From NCBI GenBank assembly GCA_039105265.1, contig JAPFFF010000245.1, forward strand, positions 1 to 29,143: a stretch of 29,143 nt of DNA. Direction: 5' to 3'. Both the position numbers and the translations under genes were made by a program. Of the stretch, positions 8,440-19,120 are shown piece by piece. Position 1 is the stretch's first letter. Every line of letters starts with the position of its first letter. The stretch is from Tritrichomonas musculus. Taxonomy: Eukaryota > Parabasalia > Tritrichomonadida > Tritrichomonadidae. The notes under the pieces are model-generated. The model worked only from the letters and a program-made list of their open reading frames with translations. It was not told the origin of the DNA and did not search any database.

Positions 8440-11400
8440 ATGTTCAGTGGATGTTCATCATTAAGAGAAATCACAATTCCGTCTTCTGTAACTTCAATTG
8501 GAGATTCTGCATTCAGTGGATGTTCATCATTAACACAAATCACAATTCCTTCTTCTGTAACTTCAATTGGAGATTCTGCATTCAGTGGATGTTCATCATT
8601 AACACAAATCACAATTCCTTCTTCTGTAACTTCAATTGGAGATTCTGCATTCAGTGGATGTTCATCATTGAAAGAAATCACAATTCCTTCTTCTGTAACT
8701 TCAATTGGAAAATCTGCATTCAGTGGATGTTCATCATTAACACAAATCACAATTCCTTCTTCTGTAACTTCAATTGGAGATTCTGCATTCAGTGGATGTT
8801 CATCATTAACACAAATCACAATTCCTTCTTCTGTAACTTCAATTGGAGATTCTGCATTCAGTGGATGTTCATCATTAACACAAATCACAATTCCTTCTTC
8901 TGTAACTTCAATTGGAGATTCTGCATTCAGTGGATGTTCATCATTGAAAGAAATCACAATTCCTTCTTCTGTAACTTCAATTGGAGATTCTGCATTCAGT
9001 GGATGTTCATCATTAACACAAATCACAATTCCTTCTTCTGTAACTTCAATTGGAAAATCTGCATTCAGTGGATGTTCATCATTAACACAAATCACAATTC
9101 CTTCTTCTGTAACTTCAATTGGAGATTCTGCATTCAGTGGATGTTCATCATTAACACAAATCACAATTCCTTCTTCTGTAACTTCAATTGGAGATTCTGC
9201 ATTCAGTGGATGTTCATCATTAACACAAATCACAATTCCTTCTTCTGTAACTTCAATTGGAAAATCTGCATTCAGTGGATGTTCATCATTAACACAAATC
9301 ACAATTCCTTCTTCTGTAACTTCAATTGGAGATTCTGCATTCAGTGGATGTTCATCATTAACACAAATCACAATTCCTTCTTCTGTAACTTCAATTGGAG
9401 ATTCTGCATTCAGTGGATGTTCATCATTAACACAAATCACAATTCCTTCTTCTGTAACTTCAATTGGAGATTCTGCATTCAGTGGATGTTCATCATTAAC
9501 ACAAATCACAATTCCTTCTTCTGTAACTTCAATTGGAAAATCTGCATTCAGTGGATGTTCATCATTAACACAAATCACAATTCCTTCTTCTGTAACTTCA
9601 ATTGGAAAATCTGCATTCAGTGGATGTTCATCATTAACACAAATCACAATTCCTTCTTCTGTAACTTCAATTGGAGATTCTGCATTCAGTGGATGTTCAT
9701 CATTAACACAAATCACAATTCCTTCTTCTGTAACTTCAATTGGAGATTCTGCATTCAGTGGATGTTCATCATTAACACAAATCACAATTCCTTCTTCTGT
9801 AACTTCAATTGGAAAATCTGCATTCAGTGGATGTTCATCATTAACACAAATCACAATTCCTTCTTCTGTAACTTCAATTGGAAAATCTGCATTCAGTGGA
9901 TGTTCATCATTAACACAAATCACAATTCCTTCTTCTGTAACTTCAATTGGAAAATCTGCATTCAATAGATGTTCATCATTAACACAAATCACAATTCCTT
10001 CTTCTGTAACTTCAATTGGAGATTCTGCATTCAGTGGATGTTCATCATTAACACAAATCACAATTCCTTCTTCTGTAACTTCAATTGGAGATTCTGCATT
10101 CAGTGGATGTTCATCATTAATACAAATCACAATTCCTTCTTCTGTAACTTCAATTGGAAAATCTGCATTCAGTGGATGTTCATCATTAACACAAATCACA
10201 ATTCCTTCTTCTGTAACTTCAATTGGAGATTCTGCATTCAGTGGATGTTCATCATTAACACAAATCACAATTCCTTCTTCTGTAACTTCAATTGGAGATT
10301 CTGCATTCAGTGGATGTTCATCATTGAAAGAAATCACAATTCCTTCTTCTGTAACTTCAATTGGAGATTCTGCATTCAGTGGATGTTCATCATTAACACA
10401 AATCACAATTCCTTCTTCTGTAACTTCAATTGGAAAATCTGCATTCAGTGGATGTTCATCATTAAGAGAAATCACAATTCCTTCTTCTGTAACTTCAATT
10501 GGAGATTCTGCATTCAGTGGATGTTCATCATTAACACAAATCACAATTCCTTCTTCTGTAACTTCAATTGGAGATTCTGCATTCAGTGGATGTTCATCAT
10601 TAACACAAATCACAATTCCTTCTTCTGTAACTTCAATTGGAAAATCTGCATTCAGTGGATGTTCATCATTAACACAAATCACAATTCCTTCTTCTGTAAC
10701 TTCAATTGGAGATTCTGCATTCAGTGGATGTTCATCATTAATACAAATCACAATTCCTTCTTCTGTAACTTCAATTGGAGATTCTGCATTCAGTGGATGT
10801 TCATCATTAATACAAATCACAATTCCTTCTTCTGTAACTTCAATTGGAGATTCTGCATTCAGTGGATGTTCATCATTAATACAAATCACAATTCCTTCTT
10901 CTGTAACTTCAATTGGAGATTCTGCATTCAGTGGATGTTCATCATTAACACAAATCACAATTCCTTCTTCTGTAACTTCAATTGGAAAATCTGCATTCAG
11001 TGGATGTTCATCATTAACACAAATCACAATTCCTTCTTCTGTAACTTCAATTGGAGATTCTGCATTCAGTGGATGTTCATCATTAACACAAATCACAATT
11101 CCTTCTTCTGTAACTTCAATTGGAAAATCTGCATTCAGTGGATGTTCATCATTAACACAAATCACAATTCCTTCTTCTGTAACTTCAATTGGAGATTCTG
11201 CATTCAGTGGATGTTCATCATTAACACAAATCACAATTCCTTCTTCTGTAACTTCAATTGGAAAATCTGCATTCAGTGGATGTTCATCATTAACACAAAT
11301 CACAATTCCTTCTTCTGTAACTTCAATTGGAGATTCTGCATTCAGTGGATGTTCATCATTAACACAAATCACAATTCCTTCTTCTGTAACTTCAATTGGA

Positions 11401-14400
11401 GATTCTGCATTCAGTGGATGTTCATCATTAACACAAATCACAATTCCTTCTTCTGTAACTTCAATTGGATGTTCATCATTAACACAAATCACAATTCTGC
11501 ATTCATTCAGTGGATGTTCATCATTAACACAAATCACAATTCCTTCTTCTGTAACTTCAATTGGAGATTCTGCATTCAGTGGATGTTCATCATTAACACA
11601 AATCACAATTCCTTCTTCTGTAACTTCAATTGGAGATTCTGCATTCAGTGGATGTTCATCATTAACACAAATCACAATTCCTTCTTCTGTAACTTCAATT
11701 GGAAAATCTGCATTCAGTGGATGTTCATCATTAACACAAATCACAATTCCTTCTTCTGTAACTTCAATTGGAGATTCTGCATTCAGTGGATGTTCATCAT
11801 TAACACAAATCACAATTCCTTCTTCTGTAACTTCAATTGGAGATTCTGCATTCAGTGGATGTTCATCATTAAGAGAAATCACAATTCCTTCTTCTGTAAC
11901 TTCAATTGGAGATTCTGCATTCAGTGGATGTTCATCATTAACACAAATCACAATTCCTTCTTCTGTAACTTCAATTGGAAAATCTGCATTCAGTGGATGT
12001 TCATCATTAAGAGAAATCACAATTCCTTCTTCTGTAACTTCAATTGGAGATTCTGCATTCAGTGGATGTTCATCATTAACACAAATCACAATTCCTTCTT
12101 CTGTAACTTCAATTGGAGATTCTGCATTCAGTGGATGTTCATCATTAAGAGAAATCACAATTCCTTCTTCTGTAACTTCAATTGGAGATTCTGCATTCAG
12201 TGGATGTTCATCATTAACACAAATCACAATTCCTTCTTCTGTAACTTCAATTGGAAAATCTGCATTCAGTGGATGTTCATCATTAACACAAATCACAATT
12301 CCTTCTTCTGTAACTTCAATTGGAAAATCTGCATTCAATAGATGTTCATCATTAACACAAATCACAATTCCTTCTTCTGTAACTTCAATTGGAGATTCTG
12401 CATTCAGTGGATGTTCATCATTAACACAAATCACAATTCCTTCTTCTGTAACTTCAATTGGAGATTCTGCATTCAGTGGATGTTCATCATTAACACAAAT
12501 CACAATTCCTTCTTCTGTAACTTCAATTGGAGATTCTGCATTCAGTGGATGTTCATCATTAACACAAATCACAATTCCTTCTTCTGTAACTTCAATTGGA
12601 GATTCTGCATTCAGTGGATGTTCATCATTAACACAAATCACAATTCCTTCTTCTGTAACTTCAATTGGGAATTCTGCATTCAGTGGATGTTCATCATTAA
12701 CACAAATCACAATTCCTTCTTCTGTAACTTCAATTGGAGATTCTGCATTCAGTGGATGTTCATCATTAACACAAATCACAATTCCTTCTTCTGTAACTTC
12801 AATTGGAAAATCTGCATTCAGTGGATGTTCATCATTAACACAAATCACAATTCCTTCTTCTGTAACTTCAATTGGAGATTCTGCATTCAGTGGATGTTCA
12901 TCATTAACACAAATCACAATTCCTTCTTCTGTAACTTCAATTGGAGATTCTGCATTCAGTGGATGTTCATCATTAACACAAATCACAATTCCTTCTTCTG
13001 TAACTTCAATTGGAGATTCTGCATTCAGTGGATGTTCATCATTAACACAAATCACAATTCCTTCTTCTGTAACTTCAATTGGAGATTCTGCATTCAGTGG
13101 ATGTTCATCATTAACACAAATCACAATTCCTTCTTCTGTAACTTCAATTGGAAATTATATATTCAATAGATGTTCATCATTGAAAGAAATCACAATTCCT
13201 TCTTCTGTAACTTCAATTGGAAAATCTGCATTCAGTGGATGTTCATCATTGAAAGAAATCACAATTCCTTCTTCTGTAACTTCAATTGGAGATTCTGCAT
13301 TCAGTGGATGTTCATCATTAACACAAATCACAATTCCTTCTTCTGTAACTTCAATTGGAAAATCTGCATTCAGTGGATGTTCATCATTAAGAGAAATCAC
13401 AATTCCTTCTTCTGTAACTTCAATTGGAGATTCTGCATTCAGTGGATGTTCATCATTAACACAAATCACAATTCCTTCTTCTGTAACTTCAATTGGAGAT
13501 TCTGCATTCAGTGGATGTTCATCATTAAGAGAAATCACAATTCCTTCTTCTGTAACTTCAATTGGAGATTCTGCATTCAGTGGATGTTCATCATTAACAC
13601 AAATCACAATTCCTTCTTCTGTAACTTCAATTGGAAAATCTGCATTCAGTGGATGTTCATCATTAACACAAATCACAATTCCTTCTTCTGTAACTTCAAT
13701 TGGAGATTCTGCATTCAGTGGATGTTCATCATTGAAAGAAATCACAATTCCTTCTTCTGTAACTTCAATTGGAAAATCTGCATTCAGTGGATGTTCATCA
13801 TTAACACAAATCACAATTCCTTCTTCTGTAACTTCAATTGGAGATTCTGCATTCAGTGGATGTTCATCATTAACACAAATCACAATTCCTTCTTCTGTAA
13901 CTTCAATTGGAAAATCTGCATTCAGTGGATGTTCATCATTAAGAGAAATCACAATTCCTTCTTCTGTAACTTCAATTGGAGATTCTGCATTCAGTGGATG
14001 TTCATCATTAACACAAATCACAATTCCTTCTTCTGTAACTTCAATTGGAGATTCTGCATTCAGTGGATGTTCATCATTAAGAGAAATCACAATTCCTTCT
14101 TCTGTAACTTCAATTGGAGATTCTGCATTCAGTGGATGTTCATCATTAACACAAATCACAATTCCTTCTTCTGTAACTTCAATTGGAAAATCTGCATTCA
14201 GTGGATGTTCATCATTAACACAAATCACAATTCCTTCTTCTGTAACTTCAATTGGAAAATCTGCATTCAATAGATGTTCATCATTAACACAAATCACAAT
14301 TCCTTCTTCTGTAACTTCAATTGGAGATTCTGCATTCAGTGGATGTTCATCATTAACACAAATCACAATTCCTTCTTCTGTAACTTCAATTGGAGATTCT

Positions 14401-15615
14401 GCATTCAGTGGATGTTCATCATTAACACAAATCACAATTCCTTCTTCTGTAACTTCAATTGGAGATTCTGCATTCAGTGGATGTTCATCATTAACACAAA
14501 TCACAATTCCTTCTTCTGTAACTTCAATTGGAGATTCTGCATTCAGTGGATGTTCATCATTAACACAAATCACAATTCCTTCTTCTGTAACTTCAATTGG
14601 GAATTCTGCATTCAGTGGATGTTCATCATTAACACAAATCACAATTCCTTCTTCTGTAACTTCAATTGGAGATTCTGCATTCAGTGGATGTTCATCATTA
14701 ACACAAATCACAATTCCTTCTTCTGTAACTTCAATTGGAAAATCTGCATTCAGTGGATGTTCATCATTAACACAAATCACAATTCCTTCTTCTGTAACTT
14801 CAATTGGAGATTCTGCATTCAGTGGATGTTCATCATTAACACAAATCACAATTCCTTCTTCTGTAACTTCAATTGGAGATTCTGCATTCAGTGGATGTTC
14901 ATCATTAACACAAATCACAATTCCTTCTTCTGTAACTTCAATTGGAGATTCTGCATTCAGTGGATGTTCATCATTAACACAAATCACAATTCCTTCTTCT
15001 GTAACTTCAATTGGAGATTCTGCATTCAGTGGATGTTCATCATTAACACAAATCACAATTCCTTCTTCTGTAACTTCAATTGGAAATTATATATTCAATA
15101 GATGTTCATCATTGAAAGAAATCACAATTCCTTCTTCTGTAACTTCAATTGGAAAATCTGCATTCAGTGGATGTTCATCATTGAAAGAAATCACAATTCC
15201 TTCTTCTGTAACTTCAATTGGGAATTATGTATTCAATGGAATTAAATCATTAAAAATTATTAATAAATCACAAGTCCAAATAAACACAAACAGTTCATGG
15301 GCATCCAGTAATAACAACACAAGCAACCGATGGGCATTCAGTAATAACAACACAAGCAACTTATATGCATCCAGTAATAACAACGCAAGCAACTTAAATG
15401 CATCCAGTAATAACAACGCAAGCAACTTATATGCATCCAGTAATAACAACACAAGCAACCGATGGGCATTCAGTAATAACAACACAAGCAACTTATATGC
15501 ATCCAGTAATAACAACACTGTAACTATGCCTAACAGTAATAATAATGCATTTGCTTCGAACAAAAACATTAGTAAAGATACCACAAATAGCTTTTTGAAA
15601 GAGGGAAAAATCTAA
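8440..15615 (+). CDS. Giant BspA-like leucine-rich-repeat protein
   Basis: This 2391-residue protein belongs to the BspA/TpLRR family (LRR_5), which in trichomonads is a very large set of mostly surface or secreted adhesion-type proteins. About 99 units of 23 residues follow the pattern [23 protein letters not shown], spaced exactly 69 bp apart except for one shortened place near 11468-11510. It starts at ATG 8440 directly inside a repeat (MFSGCSSL), limited by an upstream stop, so there is no signal peptide or leading domain; the 5' end may have been lost. After residue 2265 or so the last degenerate unit ([16 protein letters not shown]) leads into an Asn/Ser-rich tail of 11-residue repeats and ends FLKEGKI, with no membrane helix. 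This frame stays open through every variant unit while the competing frames are cut at some, so it is the coding one. TAAA follows the stop by one base. Confidence 0.85.
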   Translation: MFSGCSSLREITIPSSVTSIGDSAFSGCSSLTQITIPSSVTSIGDSAFSGCSSLTQITIPSSVTSIGDSAFSGCSSLKEITIPSSVTSIGKSAFSGCSSLTQITIPSSVTSIGDSAFSGCSSLTQITIPSSVTSIGDSAFSGCSSLTQITIPSSVTSIGDSAFSGCSSLKEITIPSSVTSIGDSAFSGCSSLTQITIPSSVTSIGKSAFSGCSSLTQITIPSSVTSIGDSAFSGCSSLTQITIPSSVTSIGDSAFSGCSSLTQITIPSSVTSIGKSAFSGCSSLTQITIPSSVTSIGDSAFSGCSSLTQITIPSSVTSIGDSAFSGCSSLTQITIPSSVTSIGDSAFSGCSSLTQITIPSSVTSIGKSAFSGCSSLTQITIPSSVTSIGKSAFSGCSSLTQITIPSSVTSIGDSAFSGCSSLTQITIPSSVTSIGDSAFSGCSSLTQITIPSSVTSIGKSAFSGCSSLTQITIPSSVTSIGKSAFSGCSSLTQITIPSSVTSIGKSAFNRCSSLTQITIPSSVTSIGDSAFSGCSSLTQITIPSSVTSIGDSAFSGCSSLIQITIPSSVTSIGKSAFSGCSSLTQITIPSSVTSIGDSAFSGCSSLTQITIPSSVTSIGDSAFSGCSSLKEITIPSSVTSIGDSAFSGCSSLTQITIPSSVTSIGKSAFSGCSSLREITIPSSVTSIGDSAFSGCSSLTQITIPSSVTSIGDSAFSGCSSLTQITIPSSVTSIGKSAFSGCSSLTQITIPSSVTSIGDSAFSGCSSLIQITIPSSVTSIGDSAFSGCSSLIQITIPSSVTSIGDSAFSGCSSLIQITIPSSVTSIGDSAFSGCSSLTQITIPSSVTSIGKSAFSGCSSLTQITIPSSVTSIGDSAFSGCSSLTQITIPSSVTSIGKSAFSGCSSLTQITIPSSVTSIGDSAFSGCSSLTQITIPSSVTSIGKSAFSGCSSLTQITIPSSVTSIGDSAFSGCSSLTQITIPSSVTSIGDSAFSGCSSLTQITIPSSVTSIGCSSLTQITILHSFSGCSSLTQITIPSSVTSIGDSAFSGCSSLTQITIPSSVTSIGDSAFSGCSSLTQITIPSSVTSIGKSAFSGCSSLTQITIPSSVTSIGDSAFSGCSSLTQITIPSSVTSIGDSAFSGCSSLREITIPSSVTSIGDSAFSGCSSLTQITIPSSVTSIGKSAFSGCSSLREITIPSSVTSIGDSAFSGCSSLTQITIPSSVTSIGDSAFSGCSSLREITIPSSVTSIGDSAFSGCSSLTQITIPSSVTSIGKSAFSGCSSLTQITIPSSVTSIGKSAFNRCSSLTQITIPSSVTSIGDSAFSGCSSLTQITIPSSVTSIGDSAFSGCSSLTQITIPSSVTSIGDSAFSGCSSLTQITIPSSVTSIGDSAFSGCSSLTQITIPSSVTSIGNSAFSGCSSLTQITIPSSVTSIGDSAFSGCSSLTQITIPSSVTSIGKSAFSGCSSLTQITIPSSVTSIGDSAFSGCSSLTQITIPSSVTSIGDSAFSGCSSLTQITIPSSVTSIGDSAFSGCSSLTQITIPSSVTSIGDSAFSGCSSLTQITIPSSVTSIGNYIFNRCSSLKEITIPSSVTSIGKSAFSGCSSLKEITIPSSVTSIGDSAFSGCSSLTQITIPSSVTSIGKSAFSGCSSLREITIPSSVTSIGDSAFSGCSSLTQITIPSSVTSIGDSAFSGCSSLREITIPSSVTSIGDSAFSGCSSLTQITIPSSVTSIGKSAFSGCSSLTQITIPSSVTSIGDSAFSGCSSLKEITIPSSVTSIGKSAFSGCSSLTQITIPSSVTSIGDSAFSGCSSLTQITIPSSVTSIGKSAFSGCSSLREITIPSSVTSIGDSAFSGCSSLTQITIPSSVTSIGDSAFSGCSSLREITIPSSVTSIGDSAFSGCSSLTQITIPSSVTSIGKSAFSGCSSLTQITIPSSVTSIGKSAFNRCSSLTQITIPSSVTSIGDSAFSGCSSLTQITIPSSVTSIGDSAFSGCSSLTQITIPSSVTSIGDSAFSGCSSLTQITIPSSVTSIGDSAFSGCSSLTQITIPSSVTSIGNSAFSGCSSLTQITIPSSVTSIGDSAFSGCSSLTQITIPSSVTSIGKSAFSGCSSLTQITIPSSVTSIGDSAFSGCSSLTQITIPSSVTSIGDSAFSGCSSLTQITIPSSVTSIGDSAFSGCSSLTQITIPSSVTSIGDSAFSGCSSLTQITIPSSVTSIGNYIFNRCSSLKEITIPSSVTSIGKSAFSGCSSLKEITIPSSVTSIGNYVFNGIKSLKIINKSQVQINTNSSWASSNNNTSNRWAFSNNNTSNLYASSNNNASNLNASSNNNASNLYASSNNNTSNRWAFSNNNTSNLYASSNNNTVTMPNSNNNAFASNKNISKDTTNSFLKEGKI
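11880..13289 (+). repeat. Higher-order repeat block, copy 1
   Basis: The order of variant units here is the same as in 13812-15221 at an offset of 1932 bases, which is 28 units. Markers include the Asn-Arg unit at 12336 (14268), the GGGAATTCT unit at about 12667 (14599) and the NYIFNR unit at about 13154 (15086). No difference was noticed at marker positions. The match ends at 13290, where GGA faces GGG at 15222. Confidence 0.85.
13812..15221 (+). repeat. Higher-order repeat block, copy 2
   Basis: Second copy of the 11880-13289 block, about 1.41 kb. The intervening 13290-13811 (about 7.6 units) also contains a partial third run of the same unit order (Lys unit, Arg-Glu, Thr-Gln, Arg-Glu, Lys), so expansion probably happened by repeated unequal exchange. 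Confidence 0.85.
15307..15537 (+). repeat. 33-bp repeats coding the Asn/Ser-rich tail
   Basis: Seven units of 33 bp start with AGTAATAACAAC at 15307 and every 33 bases to 15505. Each encodes SNNN(T/A)SN plus four variable residues (RWAF, LYAS or LNAS). Units 1-2 reappear as units 5-6, so this tail also has a higher-order pattern. The NNT, NTS and NAS triplets are potential N-glycosylation sequons if the protein is secreted. Confidence 0.9.
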
Positions 15616-17667
15616 TTAAAATAAACTTTTTTAAGAATTTTTGTAAAATGGTTCTTTTACATAAATTGGTTAAAGAAAATGAAAATCTATTATTTTTATT
15701 TGGTTTTATATTAGATGTATATAAACTATTTTTAAAAATTATATCATACTTTTATGCAAATATTGGCTTTGATGACAATTTTCTTTTCATTAAAAAAAAG
15801 ATGAATAATTCAATTTAAACAAATGCTATCAATGATTCAATCTAATATTTTTTAAAAGCATGAATTAAATGTTTTATCTATAGCAAAATATTTAAGATTA
15901 TCTAAATATTTCCCAAAATAAAATGAAATTTCTGTTTTTTAATTTTTCGATCTTATTTTAACAATACGCCAACGTTGAAATCTTAAAATACATTTAAAAA
16001 ACAATTTATTAAATATTAAATATGTTTTGCAGATTTTTATCCCAAAAAAAGATAAGAATCAGAGTTTGTTTTTGATAATCGCAAATAATAATGACTTTTA
16101 AAAAATTCTATCCCTTTTAAAGTTAGTTACATAATTTCTATGTTTTTAAGATTAATATCAATAATGTAATGAATTATTTGCAAATCAATAAATATCTATG
16201 AAGATAATAAAATTTTTTATCCAATAAAAAAACTGATTTCACCGAAAATAATTAAACACATTTTTTTAATCTATATTTGGATTTTTGATTATTTTATCTG
16301 ACAAGAATTATTATCATCATGTATAAATTAATAATTCAGCTTTTAATTCCATTTTAATCAATTTATTATGGAGATAATTGTAAAAAATATGTTTTTCTTT
16401 TTGTGAAAATAACCACAGACCTAATCAAGTAATTAAAGTAATAATCATTAAAACAAAATATATAATACATATAAAATAATATTATTAAATTATAATTTAA
16501 AAAACTTCAATATTCTAGAAAATAAATCAACTTTTTATGTGGAGGTGAAGTGAAAGTCATTTTTGTCCATTAATTTTTTTTTTTGTCTATACACTATATA
16601 ATAAAATATATGCAAAAAAAGGAGATTATATGTTTAAAAACATATAAAGATAAAAATAAAGATGAAAATTCTAAAAATCATCAATAATTATTGATGGTGA
16701 CTTTATTACGATAAACAATTTAATGATAGAATAAAAAGGTAAAGAATCATTAACTCATACTGGTATTATCTCAAAAAAGCAATAAAGATAGTGTTTATAT
16801 TAACATGAATAAATTATTAAAATCCATATTCATCATAAAAATATGAAAACATAATGTTTGGTTTAAGTTTAAGATTTTTTTTGGCAAAAAGAAAATGCTG
16901 CTGTGTTAAATAATTAAATTAAGTTGATCCTAAATAAAAATTAGTATGTTTTTGTTCTATTTATCATTAGAGACTGTTGTAAATAACTTTGTTATACTAA
17001 GAAAATTAATTAATACTTAATTTATCTAATTCAAATTTGAATGTTGTAAAATTATTAGCAAATAAAATTTTGTGCAAAAGATCCCAAGCATTGCATAATT
17101 AAATTTCCTACTTCATTCAAAACATGATCCCCATGTGACCTGATGAATCTTTTTAGCACACATTTGAAGAATTCAGAATTATGAAATTACATTTGGCCCA
17201 CTTCACTTTACCTTCGTGACTGTTAAAAATGACCGTTAAAATAGGGACATTTGCAATATCTCCATTTGTCCCTACTATAACTGGACAAATGTCCCTACTT
17301 ATTGTATTAGAATAATACTTATTTATATAATGAATCACATAATTTTTATGAATGAATTTTATTTGCCAGAGCTTTAAAAAAAGACAATTTAATGATCTTT
17401 TTCATAATTGGTTTTTTTAATAGGCCAAAATATATGATAAAACCAATAATAATGATCAAAAACTTTAAAAGACAAGAGTAATTTTAGTTCTTTGAATAAT
17501 ACAAAAGATTTTTGTAATGAAATTTACGTTGTTTATGATTATATATTATATACTATTTGGTATAAAATATAGTAACGTCCATATTTTAAAGTATTGATTA
17601 AACATTTTACTATACATTTAGAATTTCATATATTAAAAAGAAATGACTTTGATTTTTCAATCAGAAA
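15616..17667. other. AT-rich spacer
   Basis: About 2 kb with no supportable gene. The only ordered structure noticed is a 12-bp perfect hairpin, TAGGGACATTTG at 17242-17253 with its complement at 17286-17297; the motif TGTCCCTACT occurs twice inside. The richer base composition around 17100-17340 contrasts with the surrounding A/T and may mark a small decayed element. Confidence 0.5.
17242..17297. repeat. 12-bp perfect inverted repeat
   Basis: TAGGGACATTTG pairs perfectly with CAAATGTCCCTA across a 32-base loop that contains another TTTGTCCCTA. No flanking duplication was found, so it may be an internal part of a MITE or a stem-loop. Confidence 0.6.
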
Positions 17668-18270
17668 ATGCAACTAAATTTTCGTGTTTATACCGATGTA
17701 GTTGTCAATCACATTACAGGCGGCGGAAATGACTTTTTAAAGCATCGAAATCCACAAGCAGGATGCCCAAAATGGGACTGTGATTATAAATATTCATCGA
17801 TAAATGAGACACATAATTAACCATACTACACACAAAGCTGGACGTAGTTAACCAATCACAGAGATGAGCCAAACAACACACTTGAATTCTTAGGTGTTCC
17901 ATATGGATCGATGGATTTCCATTGCAACAAAGGAGTCAACAGTTGGAATGATTCAATAATTTTGAGCACAAGTTTGCTGAGCGGATTGTCTGTAAATATC
18001 TGTATTGAAATTATTTGCAATTATTTCCGGATTTAGAGTTGATGCTACAAAGCACATTCATCCAGATGATTTGGCTGCAATATTCGCCAATTTCAAGGAT
18101 AGTATGGGTAGTTCGTTGCCTGATGATGACCGGCTTACATGGCTTGAAGTTTTGACAAGTGGAGATTCTTATCTTCTTGTTCAAAGAGGATCTTCGTATA
18201 GCTTTGCTGCTTACTTTGAGAACAAACTGAACTGCGTACTCAATCAATGGAATTTTTTGAGGAATTTTTA
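17668..18270 (+). pseudogene. Broken alpha-amylase (GH13)
   Basis: Several alpha-amylase regions survive in order. VYTDVVVNHITGGGND is conserved region I with its DVVVNH core, followed by HRNPQAGCPKWDCDY. Then come VPYGSMDFHCNKGVNSWND, matching the segment before the calcium and active-site part of animal-type amylases, and GFRVDATKHIHPDDLAAIF, region II with the nucleophile Asp and the KH pair. TWLEVLTSGDSYLL carries the general-acid Glu region. The first part (from 17668) is cut by in-frame TAA at 17818 and by a TAG soon after; the frame changes near 18000, where residues before region II are missing; the end at 18270 lacks the region IV His-Asp part and the C-terminal domain, and the N-terminal third of the barrel is absent. 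An intact enzyme would hydrolyse starch or glycogen. It is non-functional as read. Confidence 0.85.
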
Positions 18271-18465
18271 ACGCATTCTCTATGCTTGATTCTTGTATTT
18301 TGGAATTATTTGAAAAATTCGTTTACAAGAGAATTTTTTGAAAAGTATCAATATCATCTCTTTTAATCAACAGTCGAAGCTTGCTATCAAAGGAAATTCT
18401 AGTAATGATTAAACTTGAATATTAAAAGATATAAAAACAAGTAAAATAAAATTATTTTAATTTTA

Positions 18466-18997
18466 TTAAAAAATGATAAAGTCATCTTCAAGGTTATATT
18501 GTTTTAAAAAGTCTTTGAAATCAGAAATTCCTTTTTCTGAAAATTTGTTGTCTTTCAATATCAAAGGTTTGAAGACGATTGGATCAAATATAGCTGGTTT
18601 CAAAAAATCAAAAAAGACTTTTTCATACAATCCAATTTCGTTTCCTGAAAGATCAACACTTATTTCGACTTCTATTGGAAGATGTGAGATCAATTCTTTA
18701 GCTTTATATGTGTCTAATTCACATTCAATTACTGATATTTTTTCAAAGTTTTCATCGATTTTTAATAGGAAATTAAAATCTAAGAAAAAACAATTTTTGA
18801 AATATAAAGATTTTGGAGATGTATTTGATATAAGTTTTTTCAATGAATTTTCTGTTGAATAATATACTGAAATTCCTTCAAATGCTAAATTTTTTTGATA
18901 ATACTTATTAAATTCTCCTGAAATAACAATTTCATTTAAATCATCTTCATTTGATTTAAAGATCTTCTGTTTTGTTATTTATTTCTTCTTCTTCCAT
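18466..18997 (-). pseudogene. LRR-like (RNI-type) protein with an N-terminal frame break
   Basis: The minus strand shows a start at ATG 18995-18997 (MEEEEINNKTEDL) that runs into a stop after 13 codons, while protein-like sequence continues in another frame (IFKSNEDDLNEIVISGEF) to a TAA at 18466, giving about 165 codons. The latter half has leucine-rich-repeat features of the ribonuclease-inhibitor type: VDLSGNEIG, then LILKDNKFSEKGISDFKDFL. An initiator TCATTT lies just upstream of the ATG, and TAAA directly follows the stop, so both gene ends look native. The single-base frame change is either a real mutation or a sequence error. Homologues of this type are usually much longer, so the middle may also be lost. 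Function unknown. Confidence 0.55.
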
Positions 18998-19000
18998 TAA

Positions 19001-19006
19001 AAATGA
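19001..19006 (-). promoter_or_regulatory. Initiator-like element of the LRR-like gene
   Basis: On the minus strand TCATTTTTA immediately precedes the ATG at 18997. TCATTT fits the trichomonad initiator TCA(C/T)(T/A), placing the start about seven bases before the ATG, a typical very short leader. Confidence 0.55.
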
Positions 19007-19120
19007 AGTCTTTTTTATTTAATTTTATTAATCATAGTAAAATTTTATTTTTGAAATAAAAAATTTTTTTAAAAAATTTTATTAATCAATTAACTAAAAA
19101 TTTATTTAAATATCACCAAA

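Larger units (their letters stand above)
8440..15222 (+). repeat. 69-bp tandem array, about 99 units
   Basis: The first GGATGTTCATCA is at 8449 and the last at 15169, a distance of 6720; adding the 42 bases missing near 11470 gives exactly 98 periods of 69. Units differ almost only at a few codons: after Ile-Gly (GAT Asp, AAA Lys or AAT Asn), after Ser-Leu (ACACAA, ATACAA, AGAGAA, AAAGAA), and at Ser-Gly, which becomes Asn-Arg in five units near 9964, 12336, 13164, 14268 and 15096. Silent changes are rare; the first unit has a unique CCG for CCT. This is strong homogenisation. Confidence 0.95.

Noticed and set aside
8400-13124. Antisense frame of 1574 codons across the BspA array
   Set aside because: It is the reverse reading of a 69-bp unit without stops and breaks at the NYIFNR units, while the forward BspA frame survives all variants and matches a known family.
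8451-15101. Forward frames encoding [17 protein letters not shown] repeats
   Set aside because: They are the alternative forward frame of the same repeat, interrupted at each Asn-Arg unit (9964, 12336, 13164, 14268, 15096), with Cys/Trp/Phe-rich composition and no family match.
8440-15222. CRISPR-like array
   Set aside because: Repeats are directly joined without unique spacers and encode a known LRR pattern in a eukaryotic setting.
15225-15584. Antisense Leu-rich frame of 119 codons
   Set aside because: It is the shadow of the Asn/Ser-rich 33-bp repeats; the Leu/Val runs come from reversed AAC/AAT and AGC codons.
17153-17338. 61-codon minus-strand frame
   Set aside because: It overlaps the 17242-17297 hairpin and has no start support or recognisable motif.
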